This document shows positions 17,181 to 27,239 of a stretch of DNA of 39,374 nucleotides, in pieces (position 1 is the first letter of the stretch; each line of letters starts with the position of its first letter). The notes under the pieces are model-generated. The model saw only the letters and a program-made list of their open reading frames with translations, was not told the origin of the DNA and did no database searches. Source of the DNA: an uncultured Bacteroidales bacterium (GTDB taxonomy: Bacteria; Bacteroidota; Bacteroidia; Bacteroidales; UBA932); contig CALUST010000039.1 of the NCBI GenBank assembly GCA_944323505.1, positions 1-39,374 on the forward strand, written 5' to 3'. Both the position numbers and the translations under genes were made by a program.

Positions 17181-20100
17181 ATGGCTTTAGCGGATATTTT
17201 CAGAAAGATGTTCGGCTCCAAGGCGGACCGGGATCTCAAGCAACTCAAACCGATTCTTGACAAGGTACTTGAGGCTTATGTGGACATCGACAGGCTTTCG
17301 GACGATGAACTGAGGGCGAAGTCGTCTGAACTGAAGCAGATTATACGTGACCGTATCGCCACTGACGAGGACCGCATCTCCGAGATCAGGGCGGAACTGG
17401 AGAAGGACATCCCTCTTGACGAGAAGGAGGCCCTTGCCACCGAGTCCGACAAACTCGTGAAGAAAGTCGACGAAGAGATAGAGGAAGTCCTCAATGAGAT
17501 ACTCCCTGTAGCGTTCGCAGTGATGAAGTCGACTGCGCGCAGATTCAAGGAGAATGCAGAGATAAGGGTCAGGGCCACGGACTTCGACCGTGCGTTGAGC
17601 ACCGTAAAGGACTTTGTGGAGATAGACGGGGATGATGCCGTATGGCACAACCACTGGATGGCAGGCGGTAATGAGATCACCTGGGACATGGTGCACTACG
17701 ATGTCCAGCTGATAGGCGGTATCGTCCTGCATCAGGGCAAGATTGCCGAGATGGCCACCGGAGAGGGAAAGACCCTCGTGGCTACCCTGCCGGTATTCCT
17801 CAATGCCCTTGCAGGCAAAGGTGTCCACGTGGTCACAGTCAACGACTACCTCTCAAAACGAGACTCTGAATGGATGGGACCTCTCTATATGTTCCACGGT
17901 CTTTCCGTAGACTGTATAGACAAGCACAAACCGAACAGCGATGAGAGAAAGAAGGCCTATGCCTGCGACATCACATTCGGTACCAACAACGAGTTCGGCT
18001 TCGACTACCTCAGGGACAACATGGCGGTTTCCATGAAGGACCTTGTACAGCGCAAGCATCATTACGCCATTGTCGATGAGGTCGACTCCGTGCTCATAGA
18101 CGATGCACGTACCCCTCTCATCATCTCAGGTCCTGTGCCTAAGGGGGACGACCAGCAGTTCATGGAGTTCAAGCCTTATGTCGAGAAACTCTACAACAGC
18201 CAGCGCGCCCTTGTCACATCCACGCTCAACGAGGCGAAGAAGCTCATTGCCGAAGGCGACGAGAGAGAGGGCGGGAAACTCCTCCTCCGCGCATACAAGG
18301 GACTTCCGAAATACAAGCCTCTGATCAAGTATCTCAGCGAGCCGGGCATCAAGCAGCTGCTCCAGAAGTCAGAGAACTACTATATACAGGACAACGAAAG
18401 GGAGATGCCGGTGGTCACCGACCCTCTCTATTTCGTCATCAACGAGAAGCAGCATTCGGTCGAACTGACCGACAACGGTCATGACCTGCTCAGCAGCCAG
18501 CTCTCGGACCCGAAATTCTTCATCCTCCCGGATGTCGGCAGCGCTATTGCCGATGTCGAGAAGAGCGAGATGCGTCCTGACGAGAAACAGGTCAGGAAAG
18601 ATGAGATAATGGCCGACTTCGCCCTGAAGTCAGAGCGCGTCCACACTGTGAACCAGCTCCTGAAGGCTTATGCGATGTTCGAGAAGGATGTCGACTATGT
18701 CATCATGGACAACAAGGTCAAGATTGTCGACGAGCAGACAGGCCGTATCATGGAGGGAAGACGCTGGAGTGACGGTCTTCACCAGGCAGTCGAGGCCAAG
18801 GAGAACGTGAAAGTCGAGGCCGCGACCCAGACATTCGCTACAATCACCCTCCAGAACTATTTCAGGATGTATCACAAGCTGGCCGGAATGACAGGTACCG
18901 CAGAGACCGAGGCAGGGGAGTTCTGGTCCATCTACAAACTGGATGTTGTGGTCATCCCTACCAACCGGCCTATAGCGAGGATAGACAACAACGACCTCAT
19001 ATACAAGACCAAGAAAGCGAAGTACGAGGCCGTCATCAATAAGATAGTCGAGCTCACTTCCGAAGGGCGTCCTGTGCTTGTCGGCACCACGGATGTCGAG
19101 ACATCAGAGCTCCTCAGCAGGATGCTCAAGTTAAGGGGCATCTCCCATCAGGTCCTGAATGCCAAGCAGCATGCGAGGGAGGCCGAGGTCGTCGCCCATG
19201 CAGGACAGAAGAGCACAGTCACTATCGCCACCAACATGGCCGGACGTGGTACCGACATCAAGCTCTCCGAGGAGGTCCGCAATGCAGGAGGTCTCGCCAT
19301 CATCGGTACTGAGCGTCATGACAGCCGTCGCGTGGACCGTCAGTTGCGCGGTCGTGCCGGACGTCAGGGAGACCCGGGATCGTCCACATTCTACGTCTCG
19401 CTCGAAGACAAGCTGATGAGGCTCTTCGGCTCGGAGAGGATAGCCGCAGTCGTGGACAAGATGGGCATGAAGGATGACGAGGCCCTTGAGAACAATATGC
19501 TCTCCAGCTCCATCGAAAGGGCGCAGAAGAAGGTCGAGGAAAACAACTTCGGCATACGAAAGAGACTGCTCGAGTATGATGACGTGATGAACTCCCAGAG
19601 GGAGGTCATCTACACGCGCAGACGCAATGCCCTGTCAGGCGAGAGGGTGGAGATAGACGTGATGAACATGATGCAGGACATGGCGGAGATTATCGTGGAG
19701 AACAGTGAGGGCTATGACTACGCCGACTTCGGGGAATATGTCATGAAGTCCCTTTCTATAGACCTCGGATTCGATGAGGAGTTCTACAAGAAGGCCAGGA
19801 AGCAGGAGATTTCCGACAGGCTGTTCAAGAATATGCTCGATGTCTACAACCGCAGGATGGACAATATGGTACAGAAGGCTTACCCGGTTGTCAAGGACGT
19901 CTTCGAGAAGCAGGGTGCGATATATCAGAACATCGCCATCCCTATCTCGGACGGGCGCAAGATGCTCACCCTCTCCGTCAACCTCAAGAGGGCATACGAG
20001 ACCGAGGGCAAGGAGATTGCGAGAGCCCTTACCAAGGCGATAACCCTCTACCAGATAGACGAGCACTGGAAAGAGCATCTGAGAGACATGGACGACCTCA

Positions 20101-20450
20101 AGCAGTCCGTGCAGAATGCCACATACGAGCAGAAGGACCCTCTTCTCATCTACAAGTTCGAGAGTTTCAACCTGTTCAAGAATATGCTCGAGTCCCTCAG
20201 CAAGGACATCCTCTCATTCCTCTTCAGGGCGCATATCCCTCTCCGTGAGGCCGCACCTGTACAGGCTCCTGCGCCTCAGCGCAAGCCTGACATGAGCCAG
20301 ATGAGGACCAGCCGCACCGATCTTGTCACCAACGGCGGCGAGCAGAAGAGCAACATGCCTGTCCATGCAGAGAAGACTGTCGGCAGGAATGACCCTTGCC
20401 CGTGCGGTTCAGGCAAGAAATACAAGAACTGCCACGGGAAGAATCTCTGA
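17181..20450 (+). CDS. secA: Preprotein translocase ATPase SecA
   Basis: The motor that drives unfolded proteins through SecYEG. The 1089-residue protein has the DEAD-type ATPase motifs (Walker A ATGEGKT with Lys197, [28 protein letters not shown]), the preprotein-binding domain, helical scaffold and wing regions, and a C-terminal zinc-binding tail (Cys1073, Cys1075, Cys1084, His1085 in [14 protein letters not shown]). Length is greater than the E. coli protein, which is usual for Bacteroidetes. It has its own promoter and is followed 31 bases later by a bactofilin gene on the same strand. Confidence 0.97.
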   Translation: MALADIFRKMFGSKADRDLKQLKPILDKVLEAYVDIDRLSDDELRAKSSELKQIIRDRIATDEDRISEIRAELEKDIPLDEKEALATESDKLVKKVDEEIEEVLNEILPVAFAVMKSTARRFKENAEIRVRATDFDRALSTVKDFVEIDGDDAVWHNHWMAGGNEITWDMVHYDVQLIGGIVLHQGKIAEMATGEGKTLVATLPVFLNALAGKGVHVVTVNDYLSKRDSEWMGPLYMFHGLSVDCIDKHKPNSDERKKAYACDITFGTNNEFGFDYLRDNMAVSMKDLVQRKHHYAIVDEVDSVLIDDARTPLIISGPVPKGDDQQFMEFKPYVEKLYNSQRALVTSTLNEAKKLIAEGDEREGGKLLLRAYKGLPKYKPLIKYLSEPGIKQLLQKSENYYIQDNEREMPVVTDPLYFVINEKQHSVELTDNGHDLLSSQLSDPKFFILPDVGSAIADVEKSEMRPDEKQVRKDEIMADFALKSERVHTVNQLLKAYAMFEKDVDYVIMDNKVKIVDEQTGRIMEGRRWSDGLHQAVEAKENVKVEAATQTFATITLQNYFRMYHKLAGMTGTAETEAGEFWSIYKLDVVVIPTNRPIARIDNNDLIYKTKKAKYEAVINKIVELTSEGRPVLVGTTDVETSELLSRMLKLRGISHQVLNAKQHAREAEVVAHAGQKSTVTIATNMAGRGTDIKLSEEVRNAGGLAIIGTERHDSRRVDRQLRGRAGRQGDPGSSTFYVSLEDKLMRLFGSERIAAVVDKMGMKDDEALENNMLSSSIERAQKKVEENNFGIRKRLLEYDDVMNSQREVIYTRRRNALSGERVEIDVMNMMQDMAEIIVENSEGYDYADFGEYVMKSLSIDLGFDEEFYKKARKQEISDRLFKNMLDVYNRRMDNMVQKAYPVVKDVFEKQGAIYQNIAIPISDGRKMLTLSVNLKRAYETEGKEIARALTKAITLYQIDEHWKEHLRDMDDLKQSVQNATYEQKDPLLIYKFESFNLFKNMLESLSKDILSFLFRAHIPLREAAPVQAPAPQRKPDMSQMRTSRTDLVTNGGEQKSNMPVHAEKTVGRNDPCPCGSGKKYKNCHGKNL

Positions 20451-20481
20451 TAATCAGAAAACATCAAAATAATTCAATACA

Positions 20482-20916
20482 ATGGGAAAAGCAGAACCTC
20501 AGGTAAATGTCAACTCGGTGAGCAGGATTTCCTCCGGCACCTTTTTCAAGGGAGAGATGACATCAACGTCAGACATACGTGTCGACGGCTCTTTTGACGG
20601 CAAATTGTATTCCGACGGCAAACTGGTAGTAGGCGAGTCCGCGGAAGTGAACGGAGATGTGGTATGCTCCAATGTGGATATCTGGGGCAAGATATCAGGC
20701 AACCTCATCATCAAGGACACCACGTCCCTCAAGGCGGGATGCGCAGTCAATGCCAACCTTAAAGTGAGGAAACTGATTGTCGAACTCGGGGCCACATTCA
20801 ACGGCACCTGCAAGATGATTTCTGTCGAGGAATACGAGACTGTCGCCAAAGGATGCAGGCATGAACAGCCAAAAGCCGTTCCGGAGGCACAGCAGCAGAA
20901 GCAGGAGAAGAAATAG
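20482..20916 (+). CDS. Bactofilin family cytoskeletal protein
   Basis: A 144-residue protein expected to polymerise into non-polar filaments without nucleotide. The core (about 15-118) is a right-handed beta-helix of short repeats such as IRVDGSFDGKLYSDGKLVVGE and AEVNGDVVCSNVDIWGKISG, the hallmark of the DUF583/bactofilin family. The N- and C-termini are short and polar, as in other members, and the tail is rich in Gln and Lys. No membrane-binding segment is obvious. Bactofilins act in cell shape, wall synthesis or polar positioning; which applies here is not shown. It lies 31 bases after secA, probably on the same message, and its stop is 6 bases from the stop of the convergent pyrC. Confidence 0.88.
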   Translation: MGKAEPQVNVNSVSRISSGTFFKGEMTSTSDIRVDGSFDGKLYSDGKLVVGESAEVNGDVVCSNVDIWGKISGNLIIKDTTSLKAGCAVNANLKVRKLIVELGATFNGTCKMISVEEYETVAKGCRHEQPKAVPEAQQQKQEKK

Positions 20917-20922
20917 GGGAGG

Positions 20923-22344
20923 CTACCTGTCAAATGACAGCCGCTGTCCGTTCGGGCATCCTGTCACCTTCCCGCCTGTCACACGACGGCAGCCGTTGAC
21001 AAGCACTTCCTTTACGCTCCATTTGAGCACAGCACCTTCATACGGGGTCCAGCCGCATCTGTAGCCGGACTCCGTATTTGTTATTGTCTGTTCTTCCGGG
21101 GAGACAATGACGATGTCCGCCTTGCTGCCCTCTCTGAGGACTCCTCTGTCCCTGATGCCGAACATGGCGGCGGCCTTTTCTGAAAATACGGATGCTATCC
21201 TTGTGAGCGGAATCTCCTCTTCCGAGGCAATGGTCAGCAGCACCGGCAGGGTCTGCCGGATTGAAGGAAGCCCAGACGGGGCACACATGTATTTCCTGTC
21301 CTTTTCTTCCGCCAGATGCGGGGCATGGTCAGAGCCTATGGTGTCAATCAGCCCGCTTCCCAATGCCGCCCTGAGTGCCGCACGGTCCTCTGCCGTCTTG
21401 ACAGAAGGGTTGCATTTCAGATGACTTCCCATACGGTCATAGTCATCTGCGCAGAACCACAGGTAATTGGCAGATGTCTCTGCGGTAATGTCCGGGTTCA
21501 ACGCCTTGGCGGCCCTTATCATCTCGACTTCCTCTTTTGTGGAGACATGCAGTACATGCAGCCTGGTGCCGTATTTCATGGCAAGTTCGAGAGCCTTGAT
21601 TGTGGATCTGATGCAGGCCTGCCTGCTCCTGATGCTTACATGTTCGGAGAATGGTATGTCTTCCCCGTACCTGTCGGCGGCAGCCTGCATATTCCGGCGG
21701 ATGATGCCCTCATCTTCGCTGTGTACCAGGATTTCCTTTCTTCTTATCCTGAACAGCGATGACAGCGTGCTCTCGTCATCGACAAGCATATTCCCTGTCG
21801 AAGAGCCCATGAACACCTTTATTCCCCCGAAACTGTCAGGACCTATCAGCCCTTTCCCGTCCAGGATGTCATTGATTTCGTCTAAATTGGAGTTGGTCGC
21901 CCCGAGATGGAAGCCGTAGTTGCCCCAGGACCGTCCTTCCGCCATGGCGAGTTTCTCGGAGAGCCTCCGGGCCGTGACCGTCGGCGGGTTGGTATTGGGC
22001 ATGTCGATATACGATGTCACCCCGCCGAGGACGGCGGCAAGCGATTCGCTTTCCATGTCCGCCTTGCCGGTCATTCCGGGTTCACGGAAATGCACATGCG
22101 CATCTATGCCTCCGGCAAATGCGTACATTCCTGCGAAATCAAGTATCTCCGCATCCGGATTGTCAGTGCTGAACCGTGCGGCGAGTGCAGGCAGGGGGAT
22201 ATCCTCTCCGCCGTATCTTACACGCCCTTCCCCGTCCTCAATCCATACTCCGCTGATATGTTCCCCGCTTACGGCGATGCAGCCGCGCCCGGCTGCCGCA
22301 CCTGTGACAACCGTTAGATTGCCAAGAAGATACTTTGCTCCCAT
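20923..22344 (-). CDS. pyrC: Dihydroorotase PyrC
   Basis: Closes carbamoyl aspartate to dihydroorotate in pyrimidine synthesis. The 473-residue amidohydrolase has the metal-binding DAHVHFREPG (His83, His85), the candidate carboxylated Lys176 in GGIKVFMGSS, His208 (VHSE), the LHVLHVS histidines, and the catalytic Asp339 in GSDHAPH. It is longer than many dihydroorotases because of an N-terminal beta domain with an inserted segment at about 37-66. It is the last gene of a tricorn-GT2-pyrC unit, starting 29 bases after the GT2 gene. The allantoinase relatives share this fold, but the DAHVHFREPG and GSDHAPH context favours dihydroorotase. Confidence 0.92.
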   Translation of the reverse strand: MGAKYLLGNLTVVTGAAAGRGCIAVSGEHISGVWIEDGEGRVRYGGEDIPLPALAARFSTDNPDAEILDFAGMYAFAGGIDAHVHFREPGMTGKADMESESLAAVLGGVTSYIDMPNTNPPTVTARRLSEKLAMAEGRSWGNYGFHLGATNSNLDEINDILDGKGLIGPDSFGGIKVFMGSSTGNMLVDDESTLSSLFRIRRKEILVHSEDEGIIRRNMQAAADRYGEDIPFSEHVSIRSRQACIRSTIKALELAMKYGTRLHVLHVSTKEEVEMIRAAKALNPDITAETSANYLWFCADDYDRMGSHLKCNPSVKTAEDRAALRAALGSGLIDTIGSDHAPHLAEEKDRKYMCAPSGLPSIRQTLPVLLTIASEEEIPLTRIASVFSEKAAAMFGIRDRGVLREGSKADIVIVSPEEQTITNTESGYRCGWTPYEGAVLKWSVKEVLVNGCRRVTGGKVTGCPNGQRLSFDR

Positions 22345-22373
22345 ATTTTATATTCTGATATGTGCGATCCGCA

Positions 22374-23132
22374 TTATTGCTCCAGGGAAGGGGCTGTCTT
22401 TGCGGGCCGTATTTTCCTCATTTTCATCCTGAGCACTCCCCAGAACGCCTCTCCGAAGATTCCGCTGCTCATCTTGGACGTGCCCTCCTTCCTGTCCACG
22501 AATATGATAGGCACCTCCTTGATTTTGAACCCGAGTTTGTAGGTGCTGTATTTCATCTCTATCTGGAAGCCGTAGCCCTTCATCCTCACATTGTCGAGGT
22601 CTATCGTCTCCAGCACTTTCCTCCTGTAGCACTTGAACCCGGCTGTGGTGTCATACACCTTCATCCCGAGCACAGTCCGCACGTAGACTGAAGCGTAATA
22701 TGACATTATCACCCTGCCTATAGGCCAGTTGATGACGCTTATCCCGTCACAGTACCTGGAGCCTATGGCAAGATCCGCCCCGTCCCTGCTGCATGCCTCA
22801 TACAGCCTCGGCAGGTCGGCGGGATTGTGCGAGAAGTCCGCGTCCATCTCGAAAATATAGTCATATCCGTTCTTGACCGACCATTTGAACCCTGTGATGT
22901 AGGCAGTCCCGAGTCCCTGCTTCCCGCTTCTCTCTATCATGAAGAGACGCTCGGGAAACTCCTGCTGCAGTCTTTTCACTATGGCGCCGGTCCCGTCCGG
23001 AGACCCGTCCTCGATGACGAGTATGTGATACCCGCCATCGAGGGCGAACACTGCCCGGATGATTCTTTCTATATTCTCCTTCTCGTTGTAAGTCGGGATT
23101 ATGACGATTTTACTGTCCATGACATCAGTCAT
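22374..23132 (-). CDS. Polyprenol monophosphomannose synthase-like glycosyltransferase (GT2, DPM1-type)
   Basis: A 252-residue GT-A enzyme of the dolichol-phosphate mannose synthase type, expected to move a sugar from a nucleotide donor to a polyprenyl phosphate at the inner membrane face. It has VIIPTYNEKENI, EDGSPDGTG, GKQGLGTAY, the metal-binding DAD at 97-99 in MDADFSHNP, and SRYCDG. There is no C-terminal membrane domain, so it is the short soluble form. The sugar is not certain. The ATG at 23132 overlaps the end of the upstream tricorn-like gene by 8 bases; a second in-frame ATG at 23120 would avoid the overlap. Downstream is pyrC. Confidence 0.88.
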   Translation of the reverse strand: MTDVMDSKIVIIPTYNEKENIERIIRAVFALDGGYHILVIEDGSPDGTGAIVKRLQQEFPERLFMIERSGKQGLGTAYITGFKWSVKNGYDYIFEMDADFSHNPADLPRLYEACSRDGADLAIGSRYCDGISVINWPIGRVIMSYYASVYVRTVLGMKVYDTTAGFKCYRRKVLETIDLDNVRMKGYGFQIEMKYSTYKLGFKIKEVPIIFVDRKEGTSKMSSGIFGEAFWGVLRMKMRKIRPAKTAPSLEQ

Positions 23133-26100
23133 TTTTGCTTCCTATTTCTTTCAACATCTCTTCCACAGCCCGTTCCAGCTGCTTGTCTTCCCCGTTGAGG
23201 ACAGATGCAGGGTCGTTGTAGACCAGGATGTCAGGCTCGACCTGCAGGTTCTCAAGGTATCTTCCCTCCTTGATGCCTATGGCTCCGACCTGCGGGATGC
23301 CGAATACGAGGCTCCTGTCAATCTGCTGCTCCCACCATACGGCAGTCATCGTGCCAGGGACAGGCGCACCTATCAGTTTGCCTATGCCCAGCGTCTTGTA
23401 CACGTAAGGGAAGCCGGACGCATCCGAATAGTTGTCCTCACCGATGAGCACGCATGACGGCTTGGTCCACTTGCTGTAAGGCTCTGTGCCAATGTACTGT
23501 CCCCGAGGCTCGAACCTGATATATGCCTTGCCGTCGAGCAGGGTGGCGAGGTCGTCATGCAGCCATCCTCCTCCGTTGTGCCGTGTATCCACAATCACTG
23601 CCTCGCAAGTCCTGTATTTGCCGAGAAGTTTCGAGTACACTTCCCTGAAGCTCTCCGAATTCATGCCTGCCACATGGACATAGGCTACCTTCCCTCCGGA
23701 CAGTTCCCTGACCATCTCCTCGCGCTGTCTCACCCATCTCTTGTAGAGAAGTTCCGAGTCTGAGTATCCTGCCTCCACATACAGGTCGCAGGCTTTCTTC
23801 CCGCCTTTCCTGACTGTCACCAGCACCTTGTCACCGGCTTTCATCGTCAGTAGCGGATACCAGTCCTCTCCGGCCTTGATCTCCACTCCGTCAATTGCCG
23901 AGATGATGTCCCCGGCCTTGATCTCAGGGTCAGCGACAGAGACAGGACCTCCTTTGAGCACCTCCTTGATTTTCAGACCGTCACCTGTATACTCATAGTC
24001 ATACAGAAGCCCGAGAGTGCCCATGTTCAGTCCCGAGAAATAGAAATACCTTGCCCCGGTATGCGAGCCGTTCAGCTCTCCCAGCATCTCCGAGAGCAGT
24101 TCCTGGAAGTCGAAATTGTTGCTGATGTGCGGCAGGAAACGGGCATAGGCATCCCGGTAGCCCTCCCAGTCGATACCATGTATCTCAGGGTCGTAGAATT
24201 TCTCCTTCACCTGCTTCCACACATGATTGAAGATGTACTCCCTTTCCTTTGCTGGCCTGTAGTCAAACTCACCGGCAAAAGAAATGGTCTCCTGAGACCC
24301 GGTGCCCATGTCGATACGCGACACTCCGCGTCCTCCGAGCACATACAGGTACTTGTCATCCGCATCAGGATACAGGCCTCCGTACACATTGCGTACAAGC
24401 ACATTTATGCTTCCTTCCTTGATGTCCAGCACACACAGGTCAGTGCTCTTCTCAAGTTGGGTGGTATAGTACAACTTGCTGCCGTCCTGTTTCAGATAGT
24501 GGTCTCCCATCCGTCCGGAGAGCCTTGTCAACCTTACGGTCCTGTCCTCCCTGTTGTCCAGGTCGAGCGTCAGTTTCTTCGTCTTCTCCACTTTTGTGGA
24601 GTCCTTCTTGTCCCCGTCTTTCTTCTCATCCTTCTTCTCTTCCGACAGGAGTTTCTCTATCTCGTCCTCCTCCTTGTCGCGGGTGAACTCGTAGAACGTC
24701 TTCCCGTCGAAGAACATCGCGTAGATGTCATATTCCGCACCCCAGCTGCCGTGGCTCCTGTATCCTGCCCTGTCACTCATCCATGTCATGGCCTTTCCGC
24801 CCATTGCCCATCTGAATGCGGCATCGGTATATCCGCTCTGAGTGAGGTCCGTCACCTCTCCGGTCTCGATGTCGATGAGCGCGATGTCCTCATTGTTCCA
24901 TCCGCCGTTGCCCTGCCAGTTGCACAGGATGTGGCAGCTGTCATCGCTCCACTCGAACCTCTGGTCACCGTCTGTATAGGAGTAGTTCACCCCTTTCAGC
25001 AGCGATTTCTCCTTTCCGTTCTTGATGTTCTTGATGACTATCTCAGTCCTGTCCCTCAGGAAGCCGAGCCATTTCCCGTCAGGAGATACGGCCGGCTGGA
25101 AGCAGGTCTCTCCCGGAGTTGTCACGAGCCTCTCCTCCATTTTCACCGAATAGGTGAAATACTTGTCGTCCTTGTCGGTGAGGCTTGTCGCATAGATGCC
25201 CCAGTATCCGTCCCTCTCTGCGGAATAGTACAGTGTCCTCCCGTCCTCCGAGAAGCACACGTCTCTTTCCTGCTGAGGCGTGTCAGTGATTCTCCTCGTG
25301 GTGCCGTAGTCGATGGATGTCACATACACGTCGCCCCTTGCCACGACCGCTATCTCCTTCCTGTTAGGGGATACGGCCAGGTCTGTGGCTCCGGAAGAAA
25401 GGGTGACATGGATGTTGTCCCTCTCGTTCTTGTCCGAAATGATGGTCACATTGACTTTGCGGGCCTCCTTGCCGGGAGCCAGGGTGTAGAGTTCCCCGTC
25501 ATAGGAATAGGAGAGTATGTCATTGTCGGAGATTGACAGATACCTCACAGGATGCTTCTTCTCGAATGTGATCTGCTCGGATTTGTCCGGCGCGGAAAGG
25601 GAACTCCTGTAGATGTTGGAGTTGCCGTCCTTCTCGCTCAGATAGTAGAATGTGTCCCCGTCCGAGGCAAGCACCGGATTCCTGTCCTCGCCTTTGAATG
25701 AAGACAATTTGGTGAACGTGCCTTTCGCGTTCATCGTCAGTGTAGTGTCGCCTACAGCAGGCACATACGACCAGATATCCCTTGTCACTGATGACGTGTG
25801 ATGCTTCCTGAAAGGATCCTCATACCCTTTGTAGTCCTCATATATTATTCTTCCGTCCTTGCCTATGCTCAGAGCCGACACATGGAGGGATGTCATCAGT
25901 TCCGGCCGGCCTCCGTCCCTGCCGACAGTGTACAGCTGAGTCCCGCCAGGGAAATCCCCGAATGCCGCATCGGCCTGTATAGAGGCAGAGAAGATGATGC
26001 GCCCGTCAGGGAGCACCGCCATCGGAGTCTCGTTCCACGGATAGCCTGTCACCTTCACAGGCGTGCCGCCTTCGGCAGACGTGATGAATATGTCCTTGCC

Positions 26101-26364
26101 CTTGTCCCTGTATGAGCTGAACACAATGCTCTTCCCGTCAGGAGTCCAGATAGGGTCGGAGTCGTATGCCGGGTTCGATGTGATCTGCACGGCCTTACCT
26201 CCTGTGACCGGCACCACGAACAGGTCCCCTTCATAGCAGAAGACTATTTTTGTCCCGTCAGGCGAGATATTGTTTTTCCTTAGCCACAGAGGCGAATCTT
26301 CAGCGGCGGCGACACTTGTCAGAGTCAGGAATGCCGCTGAAATGATAGATAAAACGCGTTTCAT
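23125..26364 (-). CDS. Tricorn-like serine protease (family S41), exported
   Basis: A 1079-residue protease predicted to trim peptides in the periplasm or at the envelope. After a signal peptide (cleavage near the VAAAED stretch) come PD40-type propeller repeats, such as WTPDGKSIVFSSYRDKG, up to about residue 720. Then come a helical region, a PDZ domain (about 785-855) and the S41 catalytic domain. The tricorn catalytic set is visible: Ser767-His768 in NGSHTG and the nucleophile Ser980 followed by Asp981 in DNYSDASGF; VDTRHNGGGW is also typical. A Lys/Asp-rich low-complexity insert sits at about 565-600. The ATG at 26364 was chosen over a TTG three bases earlier. It heads an operon with a GT2 gene and pyrC, with a candidate promoter at 26413-26420. 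Confidence 0.92.
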   Translation of the reverse strand: MKRVLSIISAAFLTLTSVAAAEDSPLWLRKNNISPDGTKIVFCYEGDLFVVPVTGGKAVQITSNPAYDSDPIWTPDGKSIVFSSYRDKGKDIFITSAEGGTPVKVTGYPWNETPMAVLPDGRIIFSASIQADAAFGDFPGGTQLYTVGRDGGRPELMTSLHVSALSIGKDGRIIYEDYKGYEDPFRKHHTSSVTRDIWSYVPAVGDTTLTMNAKGTFTKLSSFKGEDRNPVLASDGDTFYYLSEKDGNSNIYRSSLSAPDKSEQITFEKKHPVRYLSISDNDILSYSYDGELYTLAPGKEARKVNVTIISDKNERDNIHVTLSSGATDLAVSPNRKEIAVVARGDVYVTSIDYGTTRRITDTPQQERDVCFSEDGRTLYYSAERDGYWGIYATSLTDKDDKYFTYSVKMEERLVTTPGETCFQPAVSPDGKWLGFLRDRTEIVIKNIKNGKEKSLLKGVNYSYTDGDQRFEWSDDSCHILCNWQGNGGWNNEDIALIDIETGEVTDLTQSGYTDAAFRWAMGGKAMTWMSDRAGYRSHGSWGAEYDIYAMFFDGKTFYEFTRDKEEDEIEKLLSEEKKDEKKDGDKKDSTKVEKTKKLTLDLDNREDRTVRLTRLSGRMGDHYLKQDGSKLYYTTQLEKSTDLCVLDIKEGSINVLVRNVYGGLYPDADDKYLYVLGGRGVSRIDMGTGSQETISFAGEFDYRPAKEREYIFNHVWKQVKEKFYDPEIHGIDWEGYRDAYARFLPHISNNFDFQELLSEMLGELNGSHTGARYFYFSGLNMGTLGLLYDYEYTGDGLKIKEVLKGGPVSVADPEIKAGDIISAIDGVEIKAGEDWYPLLTMKAGDKVLVTVRKGGKKACDLYVEAGYSDSELLYKRWVRQREEMVRELSGGKVAYVHVAGMNSESFREVYSKLLGKYRTCEAVIVDTRHNGGGWLHDDLATLLDGKAYIRFEPRGQYIGTEPYSKWTKPSCVLIGEDNYSDASGFPYVYKTLGIGKLIGAPVPGTMTAVWWEQQIDRSLVFGIPQVGAIGIKEGRYLENLQVEPDILVYNDPASVLNGEDKQLERAVEEMLKEIGSKND

Positions 26365-26412
26365 CAATTAAAATGTATTATTAATAATATCCGTTTAGAT
26401 TACGAAAGGCTA

Positions 26413-26420
26413 CAAAGATA
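26413..26420 (-). promoter_or_regulatory. -7 promoter box of the tricorn-GT2-pyrC operon
   Basis: Minus-strand TATCTTTG fits TAnnTTTG and lies 48 bases before the ATG at 26364. The same octamer occurs before the sigma factor gene at 27113-27120. Confidence 0.5.
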
Positions 26421-26467
26421 TAAATTTAAAATGCATATCCGCATTATTGTCCCCCGAAAATAATGCA

Positions 26468-26504
26468 GGCCATGGACGTCCGGACGGCGTGGCCGCCCGT
26501 GGCC
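26468..26504 (-). terminator. Possible stem-loop after the sigma factor gene
   Basis: GGCCA at one end and TGGCC at the other enclose a GC-rich stretch with further internal complementarity, 7 bases beyond the sigma factor stop. The following minus-strand bases (TGCATTATTTTC) are only modestly T-rich, so termination is plausible but unproven. Confidence 0.35.
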
Positions 26505-26510
26505 TATTTC

Positions 26511-27101
26511 TCAGATACCGCCTTGGATTGACGTCATTATCTCCCGTACCAGAGTCAGGGTGACGGCAGTCGCGGGGAGATAGTCTTTCAGGGACTGCCT
26601 CATCATGGCAAGCACCGACTGTATCTCCCTTTTCACCTTTCTCGGGGACACATTGTACTTCTTTGCTATCTCTTCGTATGTCATGTCTTCGAAGCGGCTG
26701 GAACAGAATATGTTCCTCGTCATTTCCGGAGTCTTGTCAAGCAGCCTTGTGAATATCGCCTCTATATCGGCCCTGAAAAGGAAACTGAGATCCTCTGACT
26801 CCATTGCACGTATCCTTGTCATAGCCGCATTGTACCGCGTCTCATGCACTTTCAGCCTGTTCGCATTGTCCCTGAGATAGTTCATGCACCTGTTCTTGAC
26901 CGACTGGAGGATATACGCCTCGGCGGACACCTCGATTTCTATCTTCTCGCGGCTGTCCCAGAAACTCGTGAAGCATCCGGACACGATATCCTCGGCCGCG
27001 ATCTCGTCCCTGACGTATGACCTGGCTATCGATATGAACTTTTCCCTGTACTCAAGGAAAATCCTTCCGAACTCCTGCGGAGTGATTTCTGTTGCTTTCA
27101 T
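26511..27101 (-). CDS. ECF-type RNA polymerase sigma factor (Bacteroides expansion family)
   Basis: A 196-residue sigma-70 family protein with only regions 2 and 4, as in extracytoplasmic-function sigma factors paired with FecR-type anti-sigma proteins. Region 2 includes FGRIFLEYREKFISIARSYV and AAEDIVSGCFTSFW. Region 4 carries the helix-turn-helix MTYEEIAKKYNVSPRKVKREI. The ATG at 27101 was chosen because the conserved start MKATEITPQEFGRIF begins there; the longer frame to 27134 runs into the promoter box. It is divergent from fecR, rather than upstream of it on the same strand. Likely role: turn on the downstream susC-susD glycan genes when released by FecR. Confidence 0.92.
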   Translation of the reverse strand: MKATEITPQEFGRIFLEYREKFISIARSYVRDEIAAEDIVSGCFTSFWDSREKIEIEVSAEAYILQSVKNRCMNYLRDNANRLKVHETRYNAAMTRIRAMESEDLSFLFRADIEAIFTRLLDKTPEMTRNIFCSSRFEDMTYEEIAKKYNVSPRKVKREIQSVLAMMRQSLKDYLPATAVTLTLVREIMTSIQGGI

Positions 27102-27112
27102 GATACCGGGGC

Positions 27113-27120
27113 CAAAGATA
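27113..27120 (-). promoter_or_regulatory. -7 promoter box of the sigma factor gene
   Basis: Minus-strand TATCTTTG matches TAnnTTTG and lies 11 bases ahead of the ATG at 27101. It faces away from the fecR promoter. Confidence 0.45.
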
Positions 27121-27127
27121 TAAAAAA

Positions 27128-27158
27128 TTGCCATATCCTATCCGTATCGGTGTATTTG
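27128..27158 (+). promoter_or_regulatory. Candidate promoter of fecR
   Basis: TTG at 27128-27130, a 20-base spacer, then TGTATTTG at 27151-27158, one base off TAnnTTTG. Spacing is the same as in the secA promoter. It overlaps the divergent sigma factor promoter region, so the two may compete. The interval to the fecR start contains an A-rich run and no gene. Confidence 0.45.
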
Positions 27159-27239
27159 CAGGCAACAAATTAAAAAAAAACTGGATTTTCAGGGGTCCGG
27201 TGATGGGATTTATGTGTCTATATGGCGTTTTGGACCAAA

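Noticed and set aside
24061-25536. A 491-codon open frame on the plus strand inside the tricorn-like gene
   Set aside because: It is antisense to a convincing protease gene with complete family motifs. Its translation has no recognisable domain and is the kind of long shadow frame that high-GC codon use produces.
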